This document shows positions 13,401 to 25,120 of a stretch of 64,000 nt of DNA, piece by piece. The stretch covers positions 3,844,001-3,908,000 of the forward strand of contig CM071590.1 of assembly GCA_036429605.1 (NCBI GenBank). The letters run 5' to 3'. The DNA comes from Cladobotryum mycophilum (Eukaryota > Ascomycota > Sordariomycetes > Hypocreales > Hypocreaceae). Position 1 is the first letter of the stretch; each line of letters opens with the position of its first letter. A program made the position numbers and the translations under genes. The notes beneath the pieces are model-generated. The model had not been told where the DNA came from and did not search any database. It was given only the letters and a program-made list of their open reading frames with translations.

Positions 13401-15440
13401 AGGAAATATCTTGTTCAGAGAGGAGCAAAGAAGAGTGGCGATCGCGGGAAAACGAGCAAGCACACTTACAAGTTGGTCCGTTTCGCTCTCGATATCCTAA
13501 GATCCATATTCAAGAAGTACGACAGTCTACGAATTTCTGAAAACATTACCGGTTTCTTACCGATTATTGGAGATGCCATGTTGGATGGTGAGGATGAGGT
13601 GAAGATCTCAGCGTTCCGCTTGTTGGCGGTTATCATCAAGGTGCCGTTCACCACCGAGGATGGAATAAACATTCATAAGGTTGCTGTCAAGGAGGCCACA
13701 AAGAGCATCTCGACATCATCATCAACAACTACCGAACTCGCTCAAGCGGCCTTGAAAATGTTGGCTGTCATCCTTCGAGATCGACGCGACGTTGTCGTCA
13801 AAGATGCTGCTATTGACTTGCTTCTAGGCAAGTTGAAGGATGACTTCACCGAGCCACTTTACCGCCACGTCACATTCAACTTCTTGCGCTCTGTATTAGA
13901 CCGAAAGATTGAGACCGCTGCTGTATACGATACTTTGGATCATGTTGGCACTATCATGATCAACAATGACGACAAGGATACACGGGATCTTGCTCGCGGC
14001 GCGTTCTTCCAATTCATCCGCGAATATCCGCAGAAGAAGGCCCGCTGGGCCAAGCAGCTAAATTTCATTGTCGCAAACCTCAAGTACAATCGCGAAGGTG
14101 GTCGTATATCTGTGATGGAGATTATTCATCTGCTACTCATGAAATCGTCGGATGATTTTATCCAAGAGGTGTCGGCCACTTGTTTCCTTCCCCTATTCCT
14201 TGTGCTTGCGAATGATGACAGCGAAAAGTGTCGCCTCGCAGCTGGGGAATTGATCAAGGAGATATTTAGGAAGTCTGACAAGGAACGAGTTCAAACTTTC
14301 CTGGGCCTTCTTCGAACGTGGCTAGAAAAGGACGGAAACGCAGCAGTTCTTAGACTGGCACTTCAACTCTTCGGAAACTACTTTGAGTGCTATAGTAGCG
14401 CTACCAAGAATAAGTCGGACTTCAAGCTTGTCTTCTCAAAGATCATGGATACCTTGGATTCCAAAGATATTCGTGATGTCGATGGCGGCCTTATGGAGGC
14501 TACACTGGGAGTTGTGAAGGTCTTTACCTCAATTTTGCCTGAGAAAACTCTGTCTGCCGACCGGGAAGAACTATGGGAAAGGTTGCCGCAATGCTTAGGG
14601 CACCCAGAGACACCAGTGAAGTTGGCCGCGATTCGGTTAATCAGCTTATATCTCGCCGATTTTGCTCAGCAAGGTGCTGGTACCTCTGCTGGTCAAGTAG
14701 TCGAGGGTTCATATGGTCTTACACTAGGCACCGAGAATGTAGAAAACCTCATCCGCCTTGCCCTTAATGCCCTGAACGGTGTTGCAGTCGACGAGAGTTT
14801 AGCAACTGAACTTGGTCAGATCCTGATCTTCCTTGGCCCGCGTCTACCTGCTGAGGAGCCGGGTGTGGAGAACGAAGATGCTGAACCGGAGCCTGAGGAG
14901 CAAGATGAGGACGAGGAAACCAGCCGAAAGTCAAGAAACCTGCAGTACCTGTTCTACAGACTATCACATATTTTACGCAAGGAGATTCGACCTACTGCCG
15001 TAGCTATTACGTCCAAAGTTGTTGCGATGGAGGTCCTAGAGACGATTTGCCGAAGGTCATCAAAGGAGAGACTTGAAGCTTCGCTCAAGACAATCCTTAC
15101 GCCAATGCACAACTTGACGGATCCATCCATCCCCGCGCCATTCAGCATGGATGAGTTATTCAAGACGAAGCATGACGGTCTCAAGACGAGGGCGCAAATT
15201 TTGATGGACTCGCTACAAAAGAAATTCGGCACTACCGAGTACACCAAACAGCTGATGGTGGTTCGTGAGGAGGTGAGGAGCAGGAGACGGCAGCGATCAA
15301 GCAAGAGAAAGATCGAGGCCCTTACACAGCCAGAGAAGTACGGCAGGGACAAGCGCAAGAAGTTTGAGAAGAACAAGGAGCGACGAAAGGTGCGGTCAAA
15401 GGAGCAAAAGGTTATGAGACAAGCCTACAAGGCATGGTAG
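7488..15440 (+). CDS. UTP20: U3 snoRNP / small-subunit processome protein UTP20 (frame-broken in this assembly)
   Basis: Giant HEAT-repeat protein of the 90S pre-ribosome, needed for 18S rRNA maturation in the nucleolus. It starts MPSRSSGRIEKVRKNKNS. One intron at 8854-8901 (48 nt) separates exon 7488-8853 from exon 8902-15440. The protein is alpha-helical solenoid throughout. It has an acidic serine stretch near 9460-9500, the DRIM-type conserved region in the middle, and a lysine/arginine-rich tail with DKRKKFEKNKERRKVRSKEQ that suits nucleolar RNA binding. Three frame breaks fall in G/C runs: 7696-7700, 9894-9899 and 10569-10573. Restoring one base in each gives exactly 2,635 residues, the size usual for fungal UTP20, with continuous HEAT-like sequence across each junction. 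I infer assembly errors, because an essential gene this well preserved is unlikely to be dead. Confidence 0.93.
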
Positions 15441-15735
15441 TTTGGTGTCTAGTTGAAGTGAGCGGTTACGCAAGGCGTTTCAGCAGGTTACTGGAGGCAT
15501 TTCATGGCGTTTAATCGTGGATCTGTTCAAAAAAGAAATTGCAACATAGATATAAATGTATAGGGCCAATCCGAGCCAATTTTCTTTTCCTTCTTAAACG
15601 CCGCAGAGTAGGGTATCTTCAATCATCCTGACGCCGATATATGCCAGCCTTCTATTTATACAACAATATTTTCCTTGTATTTACAAGCGTGAATTCGTTA
15701 TCTTCCAGAATACGGACTGGAGTCAATATTTCATT

Positions 15736-16317
15736 TTACGAGCTTTCTTTCTTGTTTGTGCTTTCTGACTCTTCGGGTAATGTGTCATCCGGCCAAAACT
15801 CGATATCACCATCCTCACCCAAACTGCCCCTCTTGACGAGCTGACCTTTTTCCCGCATCAAATCCTCGATGGTAATTTTTCGATCGCCAAAGATATTTAG
15901 ATGATCGCTAATGACATGTCTGTTTCGGCAGCTGGGGCAGGTAATGAGCGTAGAGCCGTGGTGGTAGCCCTGTTTGGAGACATTGTGATGAGAGCGATGA
16001 CTGCAGGGGATGCAGGTGAACGAAAGTTGGTAGTAGGCCGGGCCCTTGGATTCGGGGCGCTCGCTTTCGCTTTTGGCTTCAGTCTCAGTCTCGGTCTCGG
16101 GGAGATATGGGTCCTTGTTGGGGTCTCGTCTGGTGGAAGGTTTCGGGGGGCGAGGGATTGTGTGAGCGGCGCGGGTGAAGGTTGATGAGATGGCGGGGAT
16201 GTAAATGGGATGTAAATGGGATCGGCGCAAAGTTGTTTGGAAGGAGGATGCGCGGAGAGATTGTTGGAATGTGCGCCTCATCAGAGGGGAGATTAGAGGA
16301 GCTGCTTTTGAAGCCAT
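15736..16317 (-). CDS. Mitochondrial DNL-type zinc-finger chaperone partner, Zim17/Hep1 family
   Basis: Small matrix protein that keeps mitochondrial Hsp70 (Ssc1) soluble and so supports protein import and Fe-S assembly. Single exon, 193 residues. The first 60 residues are rich in Arg, Ser and Thr with almost no acids (MASKAAPLISPLMRRTFQQS), as in a mitochondrial presequence. The zinc finger follows from about residue 97: SFTCIPCSHRSHHNVSKQGY, then ITCPSCRNRHVISDHLNIFG, giving two CXXC pairs and the DNL-type signature, here DHL. The C-terminal tail is acidic. The gene is convergent with UTP20, with stops 295 bp apart. The upstream gene-free stretch is AT-rich. Confidence 0.93.
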   Translation of the reverse strand: MASKAAPLISPLMRRTFQQSLRASSFQTTLRRSHLHPIYIPAISSTFTRAAHTIPRPPKPSTRRDPNKDPYLPETETETEAKSESERPESKGPAYYQLSFTCIPCSHRSHHNVSKQGYHHGSTLITCPSCRNRHVISDHLNIFGDRKITIEDLMREKGQLVKRGSLGEDGDIEFWPDDTLPEESESTNKKESS

Positions 16318-17236
16318 TGCTGTGTGGATGTTGATTCGCCGTGTAAAGGTGTGGTTGAGTTATCCAATGTGTATACGAGTTGGTTGGTGGTTTAGAAAAA
16401 AGTTCTAAAAGGTTGCTAGAACTGGACGTCATAGGCTGTGGAACATGATGGAAGAGATGGTCCGTGCACTGGGGGAAAACATACTCCACCGAAAGCACTA
16501 AGACGACTTCAACTTGCCTCAAACGCCTGAACTTAGATGATAGAAGGAGAGAAGGAGAAAAGGAAAGAAGTTTAACTTGACTCACCTTTTGCACTTTACA
16601 CTTTTCACTTGATGCTCACATGATCATCACCATGAAAATCCAAAACACAAGGTGAAAGTTGAACCGCCCAAACTCTATTCGTCAATGCTTGTCTTGTGCA
16701 CAACTATTTATTCAAGGGCTCTAATCATGAGTCTTCCACGAGTATTTAATCTCAAATATTGACGATATGCATAGGGCACTGTATAATAAATTTTAGAGGC
16801 TTTTATTTGCTATCCCTATATAAATCTTCAGTCATCAATATGCCAGGTACTTTATATAATAGCAATAATCCGAATCGATACCAGTTTGTTTGTTCAGGTC
16901 TGTCCCAGGGGATAGAGTTTAGGAGTAACTTCCTCATGGTTTGAAAGCAAAAACTCCAGATGTTTGCCTCCTGCCTACCTAAAGTAATTAAGGCAATAAG
17001 GTTGATTCTTGCCTTAAGTAGGAGGGAGCAACATCAACACTTCCCAATTACCTTTTGCCCGTTTCATTTCCTTCTCTCCAACCTGCCACTTCGCTCCATT
17101 TGCCCTCCTACTCCTCATCAACTCCATCAACACTTCGTCCATCCACAGAGAGAAGCTCTCAGCGCAATCACCCCGACATCGCCAGCCCCCAGCGAGCCTT
17201 CGTCCACGGAGAGAAAAAGAGACTCTCATCGCCACA
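16318..17236. other. Divergent intergenic stretch between the Zim17 and CAP-protein genes
   Basis: Holds the promoters of Zim17 (minus) and the CAP-domain gene (plus). The part before 17237 is pyrimidine-rich and probably the CAP-gene leader. Short frames here lack domain-like sequence. Confidence 0.5.
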
Positions 17237-17799
17237 ATGTTGCTACGTCGGACGATCCAACTCCTCTCCATCGTGGGCCATGCCGCTGCCCAGAAAACCC
17301 CCAGCCAGTTCAGCGACCAAAGCCGCTCCTTTGATATATTGAATCAAGCTCGAACGGACGTAGGCGTCCAGATGCTTGCCTGGAGCCCAGACCTGGCCGC
17401 CTATGCCCAGTACTGGGCTAATGAGATGGCAACTGACCGTCAACCTTTTGCCCACGCCACCGGACCCTATCGACCACAGCAAGGAGAAACACTCTACGAG
17501 CAGCAGTCAGGCCAGTGCCACATTTCCTACGATACCCCCTTGGAGACTGCGATCCGGGCTTGGATAGGACAGGCCGCCCTCTACGACGGCCACCCAGTGA
17601 CCACTGGCCGTGAGCCATGGTTGCATTGGTGTAAGTATTAACAAAGCCTCGTTCTTCGCCGCCTATTCTAATCTCTTCCTTTTCAGCGCAGTGCGTGTGG
17701 TCCGGCTCCACTCAAGTTGGCTGTGCTTCAGCCTACAGCATCTCCACCCCCTACACAGTCTACATTGTCTGTCGCTTTTTCCCCGAGGGAAACGTGTGA
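17237..17799 (+). CDS. Secreted CAP-superfamily (SCP/PR-1-like) protein
   Basis: Small predicted extracellular protein of the CAP group, whose members bind sterols or lipids or act at host interfaces. Two exons, 17237-17630 and 17687-17799, joined by a 56-nt GT-AG intron, give 168 residues. A signal peptide is likely (MLLRRTIQLLSIVGHAAAQ). The CAP fold then shows NQARTDVGVQMLAWSPDLAA, an alanine/tyrosine helix, FAHATGP, the acidic GETLYEQ segment, and across the splice junction HWSQCVWSGSTQVGCASA, equivalent to the HFTQVVW...GC motif. It ends YTVYIVCRFFPEGNV. The substrate cannot be told from sequence. The splice join is strongly supported because it recreates the motif. The protein is near minimal CAP length, with no C-terminal extension. 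Confidence 0.87.
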
Positions 17800-19188
17800 G
17801 TAGTAGAGATTACACCCCCTTCTAGTTTCAGCATCTAATGAATTTGGTATCAGAGTTGGCCAAACGCCTTACTAGCTACATCTATCGATCAGACAAACCT
17901 TGGCATCATATTGGGCGTTTTTTCTAGCTGGGCGAAGATGTGTGCCATCCATTAGCTAGATTTTATTAGATAATTCATTACATAACGCTCATTCGGTCTA
18001 CTTCTCTTCATTTATGTGATGTCTCCTTCACAAATGATCCAGGTAGAGAAATGCAAGTTGAGAAACCTAAGAGAAATCAAGGGGCACAAGGAGAACCGAA
18101 GGAAACCATAGACAAGAGACATTACATTCGCCTACTTTCCTACCATAGTTACCATTATTATGTTATATCTCCCAATTTATACATAACTAGAGAGCTAGTG
18201 ATTTATTTGTTAAGTCTATAATCCTTATGAACTCTTCTTACTCGCCGAGTATAAGATTATCTGCCTATCCCAGGTATCTGCATATGACTTTACAAAACAG
18301 TCCCAGGTTAGATTTATACTCATTCACACCGAGAATTTCCAATTCCACGGCGATAAGCTTACAAGTACACTCAGCAACAGTGAGTGAGAAGCAACAAACG
18401 AAGATGCAAAAAAGAGACAAAAACATACAACAGCCGGTGTTCGCCGGTGGTCACCCACCCGACTACTAATCTGCCTCTCATGGGCTTGACTATGGGAGAG
18501 CGAACGGGATCCCGTATTGTCCCATGGATATGGTCGTATGTGACAGATGACTCTGTTATCTAGATTATATCTGGTGGAGGAAGCAGCCGAAGATAAGTGG
18601 GTGTATTCGATATGGGTGGGTTTGATGCCCTGATAGTAGCATGTCAACGTAATAACTCAGTAGTCTAATAGCCATGATATAATAAAAATTAAAAGGAAAA
18701 AAGGAAAACAGAATACGAGAATATCATTTGTATCTCTTATCAAACGATTCTTAACGCTCTTTCTGCATCTCAATATTTTGAGTATCTGTCTAGGGTAGCT
18801 ATACATGCATTGGCACAAAAGATGATGATTACATAAGCAAATTATTGTGTTAGTGTTTGCGCCCAGAAGAAGCAAGGTACTTACTTCCGTCTTTTGGGCG
18901 AGACATCGACGCGATCGAGAGAAGGATCAACCGCCAGTCGCGACGACGACGTTTAGCTAAGCCATCAACCCACAACGGCTTGCATTTCTCACCCTCTTTC
19001 GACTTTAGCATTTTGCGAAAAGCATCACCATCGCTGCACCTGGGAGACTGTCGGCGTACCTGTTTGGGCTCTCTTTTTTTCGATTGGCCCTTGATTTTTT
19101 CTCTCGCATACGTGGGCTTTCCCACCTTTGCGCGTGCGTTTGCTGGCTCCCTTGCGACAGCACAGCATGATATGACCTGCAAGGTCTG
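17800..19188. other. Gene-free stretch between the CAP-protein and SFH1 genes
   Basis: AT-rich DNA with no supportable gene. Frames of about 110 codons near 18850-19189 overlap on both strands and look like the SFH1 leader read by chance. The right part probably holds the SFH1 promoter. Confidence 0.5.
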
Positions 19189-21023
19189 ATGGAGCGCACA
19201 ATGGAACGATCCAAGCCTCAGGCTTTCCTCTCGACATACGCGCCGCGATTGCGCCTCTACAACAACTCACTTCTGACTCCCGTCTTGCCAAGTGCGCCTG
19301 CAGGCCCCGTCTCGAGGACAACAAAGCGAGGGACGACCATCATTAACTATGCTGAGGACGGGTTCGATGATCTGGATGATGATAGCGACGACACCAGACG
19401 CCGGCCCACTGGCTTGAGAAGCCTGCGCAAAGAAGATTCGGCTGGTGGACGAGACCTAGCTGACAAAGCTGGAAAGGACACAAAGTCTCCCGTCGATGTC
19501 CAAGGCATATGGCGTGACTGGATGGGAAAGAGCCGTTCCGTGAGGAGCGATCAACAGAACGCCGCTCAGGCAAACCTCCCATTGACTCTGATACCCATCC
19601 GAATCGACTTGGATATCCCCTCCTTCATCCCTCAGGCACCATTCCCACCACCAAACCCCAACTCCGTTGATATCTCATTGCCTCAGTACCGCCAGCCAGA
19701 GGCGACCGTACCGTATAAGCTGCGGGATATCTTTTGTTGGAATCTTCACGAGACACTAGTCACAACAGATCAGTTTGCGCAGACATTGGCGCAAGATCTG
19801 GACCTCCCAAATCGCCCCTTGGTTGTCGCCGAAATTAGCAAGCAAATACGGACGCAGCTGGAGGAATATGCAGGTGTTGCCCTCCATCCTCTCTTTCATT
19901 CAGAGCCGCAGGTGCCACCAATGGCGCAAGCGACGACCGTTGGAGCCACTGGTGCGTCCAACGGGACACCCAAGCTGGGCTCCGTGATAAAATCGCGGGA
20001 TGGTTCTCCAAGTTCTTTCACAAAACCGGTATCTCGGTCAGACACTCCTGCACAGACAGGAGGCCAGGCGACACCGGCCCAATCACAAGCGCCCCAAGTT
20101 ACTGCTGAGGCAACACCCATTCTTCCCGACTCTGAAGATTACAACCCTGATGATACCTACAGATGTATCATTAATCTGAGTCTGAATTTAGCATCAATGC
20201 TCTATACAGACAAGTTTGAGTGGTCATTACTTCATCCGCCAGGCACAGCAGAAGCTTTCGCAAAAGTCACATGCAATGATTTGGGATTGACGGGTGAGTG
20301 GATTCCGGCAATGACACATGCCATCTACGAAGCGGTACTTCGCCTAAAGAAAGAGGCCTGCGAGGCTGGCGGTCTCGTAGGTGGATGGGGTGGAGCACAG
20401 CAAGAACTGCCTAATGATGCCGCACATGGTCAGGAGGCTGGCTGGAGGTACGACCCCGACCACCTGGCAGATGATTGGGAACCCAAGGTAGAGTTCTTGA
20501 GCAAAGAAGAAATAGAGAAACGCGAGGGTGATCGTGAACGACAAATCCGTCGACTACGGCGTGAAACAGCACGCTTTACCTCCACCACTGGCATGCTTGG
20601 TGGTGCACCATTTGGTCTTGGTGTCGAAGTTGAGGAAGAGAGAATGGGTAGAGGCGAACGTTCCAAGAAGAAGAGGCGTTTCCGAAGTCTTAGTCCTCTT
20701 GCGCGTGGCGGAACTCCTGGTGGACGAGGAACACCTGATGTTGGCGGGTATGGAGGAGGCGGAGGAGCCTTGACTGATGCGGAGCGAGCAACCTGGCGTT
20801 GTTCTCACTGCCGTACATGGGGTACGAGTGTTTGGGCAGTTCGAGATGGTCCTGCCGGACCCAAGGTAAGTCTCAACTTCCAACGTTTGTTTTCGTGATT
20901 GAACCAGCTGACATGTGCTTCTTTTAGTCCCTCTGTGCCAACTGTGGCTACTTGTACGAGCGGGATCGCAGGCTTCCTCGTCAGACCAAAAATCTGCACC
21001 TGCAAGACATTCGAGCGGTCTAG
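19189..21023 (+). CDS. SFH1: Chromatin-remodelling complex subunit SFH1 (SNF5/SMARCB1 family)
   Basis: Core subunit of an RSC/SWI-SNF-type remodeller in the nucleus. Exons 19189-20865 and 20928-21023 (62-nt intron) give 590 residues. The start includes QAFLSTYAPRLRLYNNSLLT and an acidic INYAEDGFDDLDDDSDD stretch. The SNF5 domain has two repeats: one around residues 125-230 (LIPIRIDLDIP, YKLRDIFCWNLHE) and one around 325-390 (INLSLNLASMLYTDKFEWSL). The C-terminus carries a GATA-like zinc finger split by the intron: CSHCRTWGTSVWAVRDG before it and SLCANCGYLYERD after it, then RLPRQTKNLHLQDIRAV. That finger and the size fit filamentous-fungal SFH1 better than the longer SNF5 paralogue. An alternative start lies four codons downstream (MERS). 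Confidence 0.93.
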
Positions 21024-22073
21024 GAACCCACTGATGAGCTCAGTAAAGAGACCCAGGTTGCAACCTCGCCGGAGCGGAATCATTGGCGCGTGTGGCCGCC
21101 TCCCCTTTTGTCTCGTCCTCTTACCCCTCCTACCCCCACACCCGCTCCTCGCCCTCGTCGAGGAAGGCGATCTGCGCGGAAGCGTCGCTCATCTCGGGGG
21201 CCGCTCCGGTGTCTCGTCCAAAACCTGCATGCCTCCAAGTTTCATCACCAGCCACACCCAGCACGGTACAGTGGCTTCCCGTTCAGAGCAGGGACAACAC
21301 GGTTAAACTGCGTATACTCAATGCCATGGCTCACATTTTGCGACCTCGTACGCCTTTACGCATCGCGGTTCGGTAGGCACGATTATTCATTTTACGTGCT
21401 TGCCTGCCTGCCTGCCTCTTCCTCCTTGGTTCCTTGACCTTTTTCATTCTCTGTCTTGTTTTTTTCTTCTCTATGCGTTCATCCAGGTTGGCGTCACGGC
21501 AAAGGGAGGAGGGAAAGAAATATCAAAGAAGGGACTTGATGTTTTCTTTTTCACGTTTTTATTTATTTATTTGTCTTGCCGTTTTTGGTGGGGGGCTGAG
21601 ACAAGTAAAGGATCGTTGCGAGGAGGGTGCCATCTATTCGTCCATGGGTAAAAACGAGCAACAAATGTGGATGCCAAAGGGAAAACCTGCTCGCAAGGTA
21701 ATTGTAAATTATTGTAGAGTGGGAAAGTAGAGAAATAGCAAAAGAATCTATGCCCGCTATGAACAATGATCGATTGCCTACTACATACATATCTTTCGGT
21801 ACATGGGAAACCTATACGGCTAGCTTGTGATCAGTATATTGAATCGTCAAAAAATCATGCTTGTATTGTTGTGTTCTAGCCTTTGATGAAACTCGAGTTC
21901 TAGGGGATTCGGTATTCTAAGAAGCTCAGGGGTATAATGATTCAGAGAGATAAATATACCACTCTTATTCTCTCCACTCTCAAGAAGCCTAGAGTATACA
22001 CAAAAACAAGAAGAATAAACCGTTTCCAAAAATTGTAGCATTTCATAATTTCGAGCCTTTTCCTTTAACAACT
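21024..22073. other. Gene-free convergent stretch
   Basis: Lies between the stops of SFH1 and the first Zn2Cys6 gene. T-rich 3' untranslated sequence with no domain-like frame. The frames just after 21023 are the SFH1 3' region read out of frame. Confidence 0.5.
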
Positions 22074-24466
22074 TTATTGATGCCGGCCGGGCATCATTTG
22101 TGTCATGTCGACTCCAACCCATCGAATCTCTCGCTGCTGCTGCTGCTGCTGCTGTCCTTGAGCCATAACCGGGACTGCCGAAGGAGGACCTGAAACCCCA
22201 ACTCCGTTAGGGTACGGGCCTTGGGTCTGTTCCATTCCCATGCTCTGCATCTGCCTGCGCTTCCCGAGTCGGTCAAACGCCTCCTCCGACAACTGCTCAA
22301 AGCTGTGCTTCAACATGCGAGCATCTTCCCATCGCTCGCCATACTTTTCGAGGGTCTGAGGCACAGTCTCGAGGCACCAAAGGCTTCTGCTGAGGTTGTC
22401 CTCCACTGGCCGTCCGGGTTGTATCTGAGGTCGTGGTATAGGAGGCGCCTGCGGGGCACCAGGACGTATAGGTAATTGTATTTGAGCGCCCGAAAGTAAC
22501 ATGTCTTCCGCATCTCGTAGCACGGCGAGGAACTGGTTTCCCATAAAATAAACTTTCAACGCATCGTGGTACGTGTAGAATGCACCGTTCAGTCCGATAT
22601 GAGCGATTTCATGCATGTCTGTAAGGTAAGCCAGAGAATATTCGAAAATGAGTGTACGGTGATAGTCCGTGATCTGTGGCGCCCTGGCTGATGGCGCTAT
22701 GCAGTACACATAACTGTATCTTAGCTCCTGCTCAAACATTTGCCGAATTGCAGCGGGCAGCGAAACGGGGAGTGACTCGCCCCATTCCCGCATGTCGAGA
22801 CACATCTGCCATACGAATGATGATGGGTCGCCAAGTGGGGGTGCATCTGACTGGTATAATTCTTGATACCAGTATGACTGAGCTCGGCGTAGCTGGAACA
22901 ATAAAAGACCTGGGTCGGCGGATTGGGGCCCTGCGATGGCTTCGGGAATAGAAAGCTTTCGGTCGAGGCCTGATGTATTGGGAAAGGCTACATGAAGAGA
23001 ATCGTCGGTGAAGGAAAAGGTTCGAGCATGAACCATGCTTATAGCTCTATGCCGCCGAGTTAGTTGAATTCGAAAAAGCGAAGCAATTATTCTTTGGTCA
23101 ACGAACCGGTCAAGTGCATATGTGCAGTAAAATATCTTTCTTCGCATATCAAGAGCCGAGCGATCAGTGTTAGAAGATACGGGGGTCTTGGTGGAAGCCT
23201 AGGTCGACAATGGCACGAGCCGTGAAGCCGATGAGGAGCCAACTGTCAAAGTGAGCCGGGTCTAGTATCGCGTACTGACTTAGCAGAAGGAGAGACTGGA
23301 TTTGAGTGACGTATCCAGGAGCCAGCGCATGGTCTGCGTAGGCCAATGCCTGGGAGACAAAGTCGACACCGGTAAGGTAGTACTCGTCATTGTGTTTTTG
23401 GCTCTGTATCGTTGAGCCGATGGCAAGTATCATGAATATTAACCAGTAGTCCGAGTCCTTGATAAGACGATCATCCTCCTGGTAAACATCATTCAGTATG
23501 CTGAGGGCTGCAGTTTCTGAGAAACAGGGGAAAAGTGGGTAGATGTTCTTCATGAAGTGTTGAAAAATTGCGCTGGCTGTTTGTCTCGGAGGTAAGATCC
23601 GCTGAGGTGATTCTGGGATGGGATCTTTTGATGTAGCCGCCAACACGAGCCTAGCAAAAGTCATGTTGATGGTGGAAGGCTCAAAGTCTCTAGTAGTGGC
23701 ATTGACTGATCTGTAAAGGGACAGCTTGTTAATACATATGCAATAGCTGAGCCAAATGTAACGGGAAATACACACAGGAAACCAAAGTCTGAGACTAATG
23801 AGTTGACATCTGAGTTCTCTCGGTTCCTGGCGGCTTTGCGATGAATTGCGGCCCTGATAGATGCTAGAGAATCCCTCCTGTCGACTTGGACGGTAGCTAG
23901 CGCATCCGAATCATGGAGCGCAACCGAAGCCTTTCGGGATTTGGCGTATTGGAGTCGCCTCTCAAGCTTCTCTATTCGGAGCTCGAGGGCGGCGACATAG
24001 CTTTTGCAACTTGTTGTCAGCAATTACTGTTGTGACCGAATGGCAAGCGAAGTTGTTTCTTCCGCCAAAATAAATAAATAAATCCAGTCAAACTCACCTC
24101 CGTTCTTTGCCTCGTGCAAACTGGTCATTAGCAGCAGAGCACTCATTCTCACGACCAGCCTTTTCACAAGCGGTGCATGCGGGGAGTTTGCCATCACACT
24201 ACCGAGTTTCAGGATTAGGGGTCTATCCATGATAAATAGGTATGATGAGATGGACGCAGATCTAACGACTTACCTTGACCTTGGCAGCTCGACCTATAAG
24301 ATTGTGTCAGTCTCATGTTGTATTTTTTTCTTTCTCACAACGTTCGTTGATAGAATGGGTGGACAAGGACATGTAGTGTCTTGCGGGGAAACGCACATCT
24401 TGAACAGGCTGATACTGGCCGTGAGACCCTTAAGAGGGGAGTGTGGGAGAAGCTGCCGCGGGGCAT
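22074..24466 (-). CDS. Zn(II)2Cys6 transcription factor with fungal-specific regulatory domain (frame-broken)
   Basis: DNA-binding regulator of unknown target. The proposed minus-strand exons are 24397-24466, 24274-24293 (20 nt), 24098-24198, 23776-24000, 23107-23710 and 22074-23046. Phases agree at every junction. Splicing assembles the binuclear cluster from three exons: SACSRC, then RAAKVK, then CDGKLPACTACEKAGREN, giving CX2CX6CX6CX2CX8C. A short coiled coil follows (ELRIEKLERRLQYAK). The middle-homology region runs through exons 5-6, with LGFHQDP, DMRRKIFYCTYALDR and SMVHARTFSFTDDSLHVAFP. The tail has a run of seven Gln. A break at the G-run 23181-23185 lies between HQDP and SALDMRR; two extra or one fewer base restores the frame. 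The start codon is tentative. No specific orthologue was recognised. Confidence 0.8.
22131..22154 (-). repeat. CAG-type coding microsatellite (polyglutamine)
   Basis: Triplet run within the last exon of the Zn2Cys6 gene that encodes about seven glutamines near the C-terminus. Confidence 0.7.
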
Positions 24467-25047
24467 GGCTGGCTTGGCTGCTGATGCGAAGGGCCTGAGT
24501 CGCTGGTTTTGACTGCAAGGGGGCCAGCCCTGTGGGAACAGGAACAAGGTTGAGAATACCTAAGCTTTGCAGCGGACGCCAAAAATCAAAAGAAGGTATA
24601 ATAAATCTTCAAATAAGATGATGTTTGGAAGGGATCTCCTCAGCTCTTGTTCTTTGGAGGGTCGCAAAACGGCTGTTCTGGCTCTGGGAAAAAAGTAGCA
24701 CGATGGAAGGAAATTGGCTGCTGACTGACGGAATTAGTCGACACCACAAGACAAGACAAAGGCAAGACAAGGTCAGGATGATTAAAATCGGTTCCGGGGT
24801 TGAGATTCCGAGCCTCAGGATTAGCCAAGTCAGAAAGGTCAAAGGTCAGAGGTTCGTTCCTCAAGGTCAAGCCAAAAGGAACACTGGACAAGGACAGGCA
24901 AAGTACCGGAGGATCTTGTCCAGCCGCTCTTTTAGTGGTGGTGCCTGTTAGTCTGCAAATCTTGAGGTACGCAGATCTATCAGGTGTCTCCTACCAAGAG
25001 AGCGGTCTCTGTTTGGTCAAATACTACCAGGCACTACCTGGCAGTGG

Positions 25048-25120
25048 TAGGGTCTTGGAAGGTCTTGGAGGGTCTTGGGGGTCCTTGAAGGGGGGGGGTT
25101 GGCGTCTTGGGGTCTTGGGT
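25048..25120. repeat. Degenerate GGTCTTGG-type tandem repeat, G-rich
   Basis: About six imperfect copies of a GGTCTTGG unit with variable G-runs, including a run of about nine G. Several closely spaced G-runs make G-quadruplex formation possible. Confidence 0.7.
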
